12,911 nucleotides of DNA from Candidatus Brocadiaceae bacterium (GTDB lineage Bacteria > Planctomycetota > Brocadiia > Brocadiales > Bathyanammoxibiaceae): assembly GCA_030018855.1 (NCBI GenBank), contig JASEHG010000038.1:1-12911 (forward strand), in the 5' to 3' direction. Shown piece after piece: positions 5,778 to 11,990 of the stretch (within the stretch, counting starts at the first letter, position 1; every line of letters begins with the position of its first letter). The translations under genes and the position numbers were made by a program. Below the pieces are notes generated by a model. The model saw only the letters and a program-made list of their open reading frames with translations. It searched no databases and was not told where the DNA came from.

Positions 5778-6806
5778 ATGAGCCTGCGCCATCTCACGTG
5801 TACGGCAGACCTCTCTTTCCAGGAGATAGAGTATGTGTTCTCTATGGCCGAGGGGCTAAAAAAGGCCCTGGCTAAAGGTAAAAGGGAGAACTTTCTGGAG
5901 GGTAAGACCCTGGCCCTGATATTTGAGAAGAGCTCCCTGAGGACCAGGGTCTCCTTTGAGGTGGCCATGAGTCAGTTGGGGGGGAATAGTATTTACCTCA
6001 GCAGACACGATATGGACCTCGGCCACAGGGAGGCAGTGAAGGACGTGGCCCACACCCTCTCAAGGTATGTCCATGCCGTAGCCCTAAGGACCTTTGCTCA
6101 GGGGATAGTGGAGGAGATGGCCAGAAATTCCACAGTCCCCATCATAAATGCCCTCTCGGATGCCTACCACCCCTGTCAAGCCCTCACTGACCTCTTTACC
6201 ATTAGAGAGAAGCTAGGGAAGTTAGAGGGTCTTACCCTCTCTTTTATAGGGGATGCCAACAATGTAGCCAGGAGTCTTGCCTGTCTTTCTGCCAGATTTG
6301 GGATTTACTTCCGCATAGCCTCCCCTGCGGGCTACCAGTTAAGTCCCGCCTTTGTGGAAGGGCTGGAACGCCAGGGCCGGGGGGTGGCGAAGGCCGCACC
6401 GGATAAGTTAATTTATCTGACTGACGACCCCCGCGAGGCCGCCAGGGGAGCTGACGTACTCTACACGGATACATGGGTAAGTATGGGCCAGGAACAAGAG
6501 GCAGAGGTGAGGCGTAAAGTTTTCAAGGATTACCAGATAAACAACTCCTTAGTACGGCTGGCAAAAGAAGGGGGACTGGTGATGCACTGTCTGCCTGCAC
6601 GCCGTGGCGAGGAAATAACCGATGAAGTCCTGGACGGGCCTCGCTCTATTGTATTTGATCAAACGGAAAATCGCCTGCACATCCAGAAGGCTATATTAAA
6701 ATTTCTCCTTGGGAGTCAAGGCGGTAGGCGTCAAAAGGGCGGTGATGGGAGTCCGCCTGAGGCAGAGAAAGGGGCGGATACCACCCGCCGGACGGGAAAA
6801 AGATGA
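5778..6806 (+). CDS. argF: Ornithine carbamoyltransferase
   Basis: Catalyses carbamoyl phosphate + ornithine to citrulline. Motifs in order: FEKSSLRTRVSFE (49-61), the carbamoyl-phosphate SxRTR loop; HPCQALTDL (131-139); DTWVSMGQE (231-239), the ornithine SMG loop; and HCLPARRGEEI (270-280). The SMG and HCLP motifs separate it from aspartate carbamoyltransferase. The protein is 342 residues against about 305-315 usually. The family-like part ends near residue 311 (HIQKAILKFLLG), followed by a polar tail of about 30 residues. Codons 325-329 (6750-6764, Ser-Pro-Pro-Glu-Ala) are a copy of the GCCTGAGGC palindromic repeat seen throughout the window, so the tail looks like repeat DNA read in frame. 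The start lies 1 nt after argD; the TGA overlaps the rph ATG by 4 nt. Confidence 0.95.
   Translation: MSLRHLTCTADLSFQEIEYVFSMAEGLKKALAKGKRENFLEGKTLALIFEKSSLRTRVSFEVAMSQLGGNSIYLSRHDMDLGHREAVKDVAHTLSRYVHAVALRTFAQGIVEEMARNSTVPIINALSDAYHPCQALTDLFTIREKLGKLEGLTLSFIGDANNVARSLACLSARFGIYFRIASPAGYQLSPAFVEGLERQGRGVAKAAPDKLIYLTDDPREAARGADVLYTDTWVSMGQEQEAEVRRKVFKDYQINNSLVRLAKEGGLVMHCLPARRGEEITDEVLDGPRSIVFDQTENRLHIQKAILKFLLGSQGGRRQKGGDGSPPEAEKGADTTRRTGKR
6750..6764. repeat. GCCTNAGGC repeat inside argF
   Basis: agtccgcctgaggca matches the intergenic TCCGCCTGAGGCGGA palindrome except near its right end. It lies in frame in the argF C-terminal tail. Confidence 0.6.
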
Positions 6807-7519
6807 GGGCAGACGGCAGGAGACCTGACGAACTAAGGCCAGTGACCGTCCGTAGGGGTTACACCAAGTTTGCGGAGGGTTCCGTGCTGATTCAAACGGG
6901 GGATACCATGGTACTCTGTACGGCCAGCGTAGAAGAGGGGGTACCTCGCCACCTGCTGGGGACAGGTCAGGGATGGATTACGGCGGAATACTCCTTACTG
7001 CCTGGCTCCACCCCTACCCGCACTACCAGAGAGATTAGCCGTGGGAAAGTAGATGGTCGTACCCAGGAGATACAGCGTCTCATAGGGCGTTGCATGAGGG
7101 CAGTAGTGGACCTGACACAACTAGGGGAGAGGACTATATGGATAGATTGTGATGTCCTCCAGGCGGATGGCGGCACGCGCACCGTTGCCATCACGGGGGG
7201 GTTTGTGGCCCTGATAGATGCCTTTCGTAACATGAAGGAGAAGGGGCTTTTGACGGCCCTCCCCATAAAGGACAGTGTGGCAGCCGTTAGCGTGGGCATT
7301 GTAGATGGAGAGGCGGTACTGGACCTGAATTACAGCGAGGACGTCAAGGCAGAAGTAGATATGAATGTAGTCATGACCGGAAGCGGTCATTTCGTTGAGG
7401 TCCAGGGTGCGGGGGAGGAACATACTTTCTCAGAGGGGCAACTACAGGAGATGCTTTCCCTGGCCAAGAAGGGGGTGGCGGAGTTCTTCAGGATTCAAAA
7501 GGAAGCCCTGGGGGAATAA
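6803..7519 (+). CDS. rph: RNase PH, tRNA 3'-end phosphorolytic nuclease
   Basis: Trims precursor tRNA 3' ends using phosphate, releasing nucleoside diphosphates. The length, 238 residues, is typical. The N terminus MRADGRRPDELRPV is family-standard and fixes the start. Motifs: RGKVDGRTQEIQRLIGR (80-96) with Arg86, the phosphate-binding arginine; GERTIWIDCDVLQADGGTRT (108-127) with the GTR phosphate loop at 124-126; and DLNYSEDVKAEVDMNVV (174-190) with Asp180 and Asp186 at the expected metal-site positions. It overlaps the argF stop by 4 nt and is probably coupled to it, since the upstream ribosome site is weak (GGGAAAAAG). tRNA-Glu in this window lacks an encoded CCA and would be a fitting substrate. 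Confidence 0.96.
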   Translation: MRADGRRPDELRPVTVRRGYTKFAEGSVLIQTGDTMVLCTASVEEGVPRHLLGTGQGWITAEYSLLPGSTPTRTTREISRGKVDGRTQEIQRLIGRCMRAVVDLTQLGERTIWIDCDVLQADGGTRTVAITGGFVALIDAFRNMKEKGLLTALPIKDSVAAVSVGIVDGEAVLDLNYSEDVKAEVDMNVVMTGSGHFVEVQGAGEEHTFSEGQLQEMLSLAKKGVAEFFRIQKEALGE

Positions 7520-7588
7520 GGGCTAGGGAGTAGGGAGTAGGGAAACAAGATTGCTGGTCTCTGACCCCTAGCCCCTGATTCTAATTCC
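7518..7588. repeat. TAGGG inverted-repeat element filling the rph-rdgB gap
   Basis: The left part 7518-7546 has GGG runs at 7520-7522, 7526-7528, 7533-7535 and 7540-7542 (loops CTA, AGTA, AGTA), giving a quadruplex motif on the sense strand. The right part 7557-7588 (ctgacccctagcccctgatt...) is an imperfect inverted partner. The rdgB ATG follows immediately, so rdgB has no Shine-Dalgarno sequence. Confidence 0.55.
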
Positions 7589-8227
7589 ATGTTAAAACTC
7601 ATCATAGGCACCAGGAATCTCAAAAAAAGGGAGGAGCTGGTGGAACTGCTCAGTCGGGAGTGGCCCTGCCACCTTCCCTTGAAGCTCCAGGGCATTGAAG
7701 ACTACCCGGACCTCCCGGAGGTGGAGGAGGACGGAGAGACCTTTCAGGAGAACGCCATAAAGAAGGCCACCGCCGTGGCTAAACTCACGGGAGAATGGGC
7801 CGTGGCGGAAGACTCTGGCCTGGAGGTGGACGCCCTGGGTGGTGCCCCGGGGGTGCGTTCCGCCCGCTACGCAGGGGAGGTGTCGCCCGCCCCAGGTGGA
7901 CGTCCGCCTGAGGATGCCTATAAGGAAAATAACCTAAAACTCCTCAAGGCCCTGGAGGGGATTCCGCTTGAGCGCCGCACTGCCAGGTTCCGCTGTGTCA
8001 TTGCCCTTGCTAACCCAGAGGGGCTCCTTTTTGTGGTTGAAGGACAGTGTGAAGGCCTCATATCTCAGGAGGCCAGGGGGGAACAGGGTTTCGGCTATGA
8101 CCCTGTCTTCTATCTGCCTGGCTATGGGAAGACCTTTGCTGAGCTAGGTCCTGCAGTGAAAAACCAGATTAGTCACAGGGCCCAGGCCCTCAAAAAATTT
8201 AGAGAGAGGCTTCGGGAGTTTATTTAG
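7589..8227 (+). CDS. rdgB: XTP/dITP (non-canonical purine NTP) pyrophosphatase
   Basis: A HAM1/RdgB-family house-cleaning enzyme that hydrolyses dITP, XTP and ITP to monophosphates plus pyrophosphate. Motifs: IIGTRNLKKREEL (5-17), the N-terminal T-x-N-x-x-K nucleotide site; ETFQENAIKKA (50-60); VAEDSGLEVDALGGAPGVRSARYAG (72-96) with catalytic Asp75; GFGYDPVFYLPGYGKTFAEL (167-186); and KNQISHRAQAL (191-201). At 212 residues it is slightly longer than the usual 195-205. Extra residues lie after RYAGE (about 98-108, VSPAPGGRPPE), where codons 105-108 (7901-7912) are a piece of the GCCTGAGG repeat. The start is fixed by the conserved N terminus, but no ribosome site is visible because a repeat element abuts the ATG. 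It presumably depends on readthrough from rph. Confidence 0.95.
   Translation: MLKLIIGTRNLKKREELVELLSREWPCHLPLKLQGIEDYPDLPEVEEDGETFQENAIKKATAVAKLTGEWAVAEDSGLEVDALGGAPGVRSARYAGEVSPAPGGRPPEDAYKENNLKLLKALEGIPLERRTARFRCVIALANPEGLLFVVEGQCEGLISQEARGEQGFGYDPVFYLPGYGKTFAELGPAVKNQISHRAQALKKFRERLREFI
7900..7914. repeat. Partial GCCTGAGG repeat inside rdgB
   Basis: gtccgcctgagga repeats the left two thirds of the intergenic palindrome in frame (Arg-Pro-Pro-Glu-Asp), in a surface-loop position after the RYAGE motif. Confidence 0.45.
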
Positions 8228-8265
8228 AAATGTAGTGGTAGGGATAGGTCCCGCCCAAAAGCTTG

Positions 8266-8285
8266 CCCTGAGCGAAGCCGAAGGG
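8266..8285. repeat. Short CCCTGAGCGAAGCCGAAGGG repeat
   Basis: A 20-bp partly self-complementary sequence of a kind I recall as dispersed in many environmental bacterial genomes. Only one copy is in this window. It begins the repeat mosaic after rdgB. Confidence 0.4.
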
Positions 8286-8355
8286 ATGACACTGCGCATG
8301 TTTTTCAGAGATCTCAGTATGCAAAATGCAAAGAAGTAGTTATTTCCCATAAAAA

Positions 8356-8413
8356 TCCCCCCTCTCCGCCCGCCCGAGGCGGACTTACAGCCTGAGGCGG
8401 AGCGGGAGGGGGA
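8356..8413. repeat. Composite inverted repeat with GCCYGAGGC pieces
   Basis: A C-rich left arm (8356-8370, ending ctccgcc) faces a G-rich right arm (8397-8413, ggcgg...gggaggggga) as an imperfect inverted repeat. Between them are cgcccgaggcgga (8371-8383) and gcctgaggcgga, the same repeat unit found elsewhere. Confidence 0.5.
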
Positions 8414-8416
8414 AGG

Positions 8417-8439
8417 CCCTGCACCACAAGGGTGCAGGG
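8417..8439. repeat. Perfect 9-bp hairpin with 5-nt loop
   Basis: Arms ccctgcacc/ggtgcaggg around acaag, plus a tenth G-C pair outside. Compared with the 8457-8479 copy, the C-G pair here replaces T-A at the same stem position: a compensated change. Confidence 0.7.
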
Positions 8440-8456
8440 CAAAGCCCTGAACCTGG

Positions 8457-8479
8457 CCCTGTACCTGATTGGTACAGGG
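8457..8479. repeat. Perfect 9-bp hairpin with 5-nt loop
   Basis: Arms ccctgtacc/ggtacaggg around tgatt. Compared with 4-26 (ccccgtacc/ggtacgggg), the fourth pair is T-A instead of C-G, again compensated. It lies 17 nt after the preceding hairpin. Confidence 0.7.
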
Positions 8480-8532
8480 GGGAGGGAACTTCTGCACCTA
8501 CTGTTTAAGAAGTTGAGCCAAAGGAAGTTAAG

Positions 8533-8555
8533 TTTTGTCCGAACTTTTGTCCGAA
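8533..8555. promoter_or_regulatory. Tandem TTTTGTCCGAA sites upstream of a promoter
   Basis: TTTTGTCCGAA occurs at 8533-8543 and 8545-8555, a 12-bp period, 15 bp before the -35. An inverted gaactt/aagttc (8541-8546, 8554-8559) overlaps the second copy. The position suits an activator or repressor site for the protease gene. Confidence 0.4.
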
Positions 8556-8570
8556 GTTCAGCATCTTCCC

Positions 8571-8601
8571 TTGACAAAAGGGCAAATTGATTTAGTATAA
8601 A
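8571..8601 (+). promoter_or_regulatory. Sigma70-type promoter for the S41 protease gene
   Basis: Perfect TTGACA (8571-8576). The -10 is TAGTAT (8593-8598, 16-bp spacer) or the overlapping TATAAA (8596-8601, 19-bp spacer). Transcription would begin near 8605-8608, giving a leader of about 95 nt that contains the 8617-8684 inverted repeat. Confidence 0.6.
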
Positions 8602-8616
8602 AGTAAAGATAGCAGG

Positions 8617-8684
8617 AGGGGCAATTCATGCTGAAAATCCTGAAAGTTCGCCTCAGGAGGACGCCTCAGGCGGGAATTGCCCCT
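8617..8684. repeat. Nested inverted repeat in the protease mRNA leader
   Basis: Perfect 11-bp arms aggggcaattc (8617-8627) and gaattgcccct (8674-8684). The interior starts within CATG (8627-8630) and contains two copies of cgcctcagg (8649-8657, 8662-8670), the GCCTCAGG repeat. As RNA this is a strong stem ending 17 nt before the GTG start. Confidence 0.65.
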
Positions 8685-8701
8685 ACAACTTTTTACTGAG
8701 C

Positions 8702-11700
8702 GTGACGAAAGAAATGTCCTGGCACACAAAGAGATTCTGGGCTGGCAAAAAAGGGGGGTTCTTCTCAGTATTTTTAGGGTTATTAGTCTCCTTCCTGGCC
8801 ATCTCCTTAACCTTGCCAGGGCCAAGTCAGGCCCTCTTTCTGGACTGGTACACGGGGGAAAGGGCCCCTAAGTACCGTCTCCCAGGTGCAGTCTGTTCCT
8901 ACGTAGACAGGTTCTACGTAGACCCGGAGAGGATACACGCCCAGCATATGGCCGTTGAGGGCCTGAATTGGACAGAGAGGCTTCTGCCAGAGGTACAGGT
9001 GGAGTTTGTGGAGACCAATGGCACCCTGGAGATTACGGCTGGTGAGGCTAAAAAGAAACTAGACGCCTCTAAAGTCCAGAACCTGGACGATGCCCTTGCC
9101 GTGTTAAAGGACGGCCTCCTATTCATCCAGACGAACATGGAGGACGCCTCAAAGGCTAGTGACGTAGAGTACACTGCCATAAATGGGATGCTGGGGGACC
9201 TGGACCCCCATTCGGTCTTCCTCCCACCAAAGGAGTACAAGGAATTTATGATAGGCACCTCTGGGAAGTTCGGTGGCCTGGGGATGGTGGTGGGGATAAG
9301 AGAAATGACCCTCACGGTAATCTCCCCCATAGAAGGTACTCCAGCTTACAAGGCCGGGTTAAGGTCTGGGGACAAGATTATGGAGATAGAGGGGGAGTCC
9401 ACGGTAAATATGTCCTTACACGAGGCTGTCAGTAAGCTCAGGGGTGAACCGGGCACAAAGGTAACCCTTTACCTCTTGACGGGAAAGTCGGCCGAACCCA
9501 GGTTAGCGACCCTTGAGCGGGAAAAAATTACACTGCCCAGTGTAGAATCACAACTCCTGGAGGGAAACGTAGGCTATATAAGGATCAGAAATTTCCAGGA
9601 AGACACGGTAGATGACCTGGATAAAAACCTCCAACAGCTCCAGAAGACCCCTCAAGGGTTAAGGGGTGTAATACTGGACATGAGAAATAATTCCGGCGGT
9701 CTCCTTGATCAGGCAGTGGGGGTGTCGGACAGGTTCCTGGAAAAAGGGGTCATAGTGGCAACAGTAGGCCAGGGCAAGAGACAGAGGGAGGTACAGAAGG
9801 CCCGGTACTCGGAAAAGGATATAGCCCTCTGCCCCCTGATAGTGATTATAGATGCGGCTAGCGCCTCGGGTTCGGAGATTGTAGCCGCAGCCCTGAAGGA
9901 AAATGACCGTTCCCTTACCATCGGGGATAGAAGCTTCGGTAAGGGCACTGTCCAACAACTAATTGACCTGGCTGACGGCTCGGCCTTGAAGCTCACCGTG
10001 GCCAAATACCTCACACCCCTTTATAGGGACATCCAGACCCTAGGGGTAACCCCCGATGTCAACCTTGTTCCAGTAGTCCTGGGGAAGGAGAATATCCTCC
10101 TGGAAAAGGGTACTGCCGGGGCCCTCAGGGAGGCCGATATGAGGGGGCACCTCCATGGAGAGGTTAATCCTCCAGAACCACCACTTGTCTCTCTGAAGTA
10201 TCTCGCCGCCTTAGAGGATACCCCTGAGGGTGAGGAAGAAAGCATTTACAAACAAAAGGACCTCTCCAAGGACAACCAGGTACAGATTGCCCTTGAACTG
10301 ATAAAGAACACTGCCTCTACTACGAGGGAGCAGATGTTAAAAGACCTCTGGCCTTCCTTTGAGAAAATAAGGCAGGCCGAAGAGGAAAAGATTATAAAGG
10401 CCCTGGCAGATCTGGGGATAGATTGGCGCTATGGAAAAGACACCAAGACTCCCAAACCCGTTGCCTCCCTTACCCTCCAACCCTTGAAGGAAAAGTGGGC
10501 CGCTGGAGAGACGGTTAACGTTACCCTTACCGTTGAGAACCAGGGAGAAGGGGCCCTCTACAGGATGTACGGCATTATAGAATCTAAAAACCCGCTCCTG
10601 GACAAGCTGGAATTCCCTCTGGGGAGGATAGATAGAGGCGTCTCTAAGAACTATACCCATAAGATAGAATTACCAAAGAATAGCCTGGACAGGTCCGATG
10701 AGTTCACCATCAAATTTACGGAGTTGAATGGGAACGTACCCAAAGACGTCTATGGCACCTTGACGGTGGAGGCACTGCCCAGACCCGAGTTTGCATTCTC
10801 GTATCAGATAACGGAGGCCAATACTGAAGGGCGGAGGCCGGACGACGATGGGTTAGTACAGAAGGGGGAACTCCTGGACCTCCTGGTAACGGTACGAAAC
10901 ATTGGAAAGGGTGCCAGCTCCAAAAATATGGTTACCGTAAGGAACCTGAGCCAAAAAGAGGTCTTCGTGGAAGAAGGCAGTAAGGAACTGGGAGAGCTTG
11001 CCCCTGGGGAAGAAAAGACTGCCCGTCTACGCTTCCTGGTCAAAGAGGCTCTGGAGGCGAAGGAATTCAGTATGGACCTGGTAATAACTGATCTTAACTT
11101 CGGCGTCTATCTCTCCCAGAAATTGACCTTCCCCGTGATGGCCTCCAGGGTCTCCCCTGCTGTGGTAGAGATAGACAAACGCATCCAGGCCGTGCGCCCC
11201 TCATGGATCTTTGGGGGTAGGTCAACGGAATCCCCCGTCATGTGCCAGATAAAAAAGGGGAGTATAGTGAGAGTCAACGGATGGGTACCAGCCTGGTACA
11301 GGATGGGCCTGCCCGGTGGAGGTAGGGGTTGGATCCCTGCCACGGACGTCTCCGAGACCTCAGTGGAAAAGGAGGAGGTCCTTGCCCTTCACCTGCAGTA
11401 TATGCCCCCTATAATTGAATTTGAGAAGACCCCCCTCCTCCTTCCATCCAGCAGGATGACACTATCAGGCAGTGCCAGAGACGACCAGGTGGTCAAGCAC
11501 CTCTTTGTAATGGTAAACAACGAGAAGGCCTTCTTCAAATCCCCGAAGAAAGGGGAGAAGGCCAAGGAATTGGCCTTCTCCGCCGAGGTCCCTCTTAAAG
11601 AGGGCCCCAACACCATAACCATCGTGGCCAGAGACGATGCGGGGCTCTCCTATGCACAGACCTTCGTGGTCAGCAGTAAGCCTGCTTTAGTAAAAGGTAA

Positions 11701-11719
11701 AGGAGTAGAGACCCCCTAA
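8702..11719 (+). CDS. S41 processing protease with PDZ and long C-terminal extension
   Basis: 1005 residues from GTG 8702; an ATG at 8714 (residue 5) is equally plausible, and neither has a good ribosome site. A basic n-region and hydrophobic segment (about 20-38, FFSVFLGLLVSFLAISLTL) export it, ending PSQA. Then come an S41 N-terminal region (about 60-185, LGDLDPHSVFLPP), a PDZ domain (about 188-275, GGLGMVV and AGLRSGDKIMEIEG) and the S41 catalytic domain (about 285-455). Catalytic residues by analogy with E. coli Tsp are Ser389 in SASGSE, Lys414 and Gln418 in FGKGTVQ; the Ser-Lys spacing of 25 equals that of Tsp. After a helical stretch (520-575) come two Ig/CARDB-like beta domains (about 585-692, 695-812), a bacterial SH3-like module (about 831-885) and a final Ig-like domain (about 900-990). 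Typical CtpA proteins have 400-680 residues. Long SH3-bearing S41 proteins (MXAN_5808-like) are a likely match. Probably periplasmic, acting on envelope proteins. Confidence 0.88.
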   Translation: MTKEMSWHTKRFWAGKKGGFFSVFLGLLVSFLAISLTLPGPSQALFLDWYTGERAPKYRLPGAVCSYVDRFYVDPERIHAQHMAVEGLNWTERLLPEVQVEFVETNGTLEITAGEAKKKLDASKVQNLDDALAVLKDGLLFIQTNMEDASKASDVEYTAINGMLGDLDPHSVFLPPKEYKEFMIGTSGKFGGLGMVVGIREMTLTVISPIEGTPAYKAGLRSGDKIMEIEGESTVNMSLHEAVSKLRGEPGTKVTLYLLTGKSAEPRLATLEREKITLPSVESQLLEGNVGYIRIRNFQEDTVDDLDKNLQQLQKTPQGLRGVILDMRNNSGGLLDQAVGVSDRFLEKGVIVATVGQGKRQREVQKARYSEKDIALCPLIVIIDAASASGSEIVAAALKENDRSLTIGDRSFGKGTVQQLIDLADGSALKLTVAKYLTPLYRDIQTLGVTPDVNLVPVVLGKENILLEKGTAGALREADMRGHLHGEVNPPEPPLVSLKYLAALEDTPEGEEESIYKQKDLSKDNQVQIALELIKNTASTTREQMLKDLWPSFEKIRQAEEEKIIKALADLGIDWRYGKDTKTPKPVASLTLQPLKEKWAAGETVNVTLTVENQGEGALYRMYGIIESKNPLLDKLEFPLGRIDRGVSKNYTHKIELPKNSLDRSDEFTIKFTELNGNVPKDVYGTLTVEALPRPEFAFSYQITEANTEGRRPDDDGLVQKGELLDLLVTVRNIGKGASSKNMVTVRNLSQKEVFVEEGSKELGELAPGEEKTARLRFLVKEALEAKEFSMDLVITDLNFGVYLSQKLTFPVMASRVSPAVVEIDKRIQAVRPSWIFGGRSTESPVMCQIKKGSIVRVNGWVPAWYRMGLPGGGRGWIPATDVSETSVEKEEVLALHLQYMPPIIEFEKTPLLLPSSRMTLSGSARDDQVVKHLFVMVNNEKAFFKSPKKGEKAKELAFSAEVPLKEGPNTITIVARDDAGLSYAQTFVVSSKPALVKGKGVETP

Positions 11720-11724
11720 ACTCA

Positions 11725-11754
11725 GGGGACAGGGGACGGGGAACAGGGGACGGG
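11725..11754 (+). repeat. Quadruplex-capable G tract after the protease gene
   Basis: G runs at 11725-11728, 11732-11735, 11738-11741, 11746-11749 and 11752-11754 with 2-4-nt loops, on the sense strand, starting 5 nt past the stop codon. It resembles the heptad-like G/AC repeats used as spacers elsewhere in the window. Confidence 0.55.
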
Positions 11755-11813
11755 CAAACACCTTCTCACGGTCTACTGTCTTCTATCTTTCAGAAGGGGG
11801 CCTTAAGAGTCAA

Positions 11814-11990
11814 GTGGCGGAGAATCGCTCCTTTATAGTTTCCCAATCCCTTGAAGGTATCCGTCTCCTGGAATTTCTAGCCACAAAACTCCCTCTATAT
11901 TCTATTAACACCCTCAAAGGTCTGATAGAAAAAGGCTTAGTAAGTGTAAACACAAAGAGGGCGAGTGCTGGCCTTAGGAAAGGGAGATAA
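11814..11990 (+). pseudogene. S4 RNA-binding domain of rluA, in a shifted frame
   Basis: From GTG 11814 this frame reads VAENRSFIVSQSLEGIRLLE, then FLATKLPLYSINTLKGLIEK and GLVSVNTKRASAGLRKG: a typical N-terminal S4 domain of RluA-family enzymes. It then meets TAA at 11988. The catalytic part continues in the +1 frame. The S4 frame reads LRKG-R-stop and the next frame reads LGKGDKVAV, while the family expects L-x-x-GDxV. Dropping one G from GGG (11982-11984) restores LRKGDKVAV and a single protein of about 341 residues. The cause may be a sequencing indel, a real mutation, or +1 slippage from GGG to GGA before AGA-TAA. Confidence 0.7.

Noticed and set aside
8417..8479. Intrinsic terminators of the argD-rdgB cluster
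   Set aside because: The stems are strong but no T-run follows either one, and they match a dispersed repeat family.
8144..8577. Leftward open frames of 117 and 87 residues after rdgB
   Set aside because: They run through the repeat mosaic and the end of rdgB, with Pro/Gly/Arg-rich peptide typical of translated repeats.
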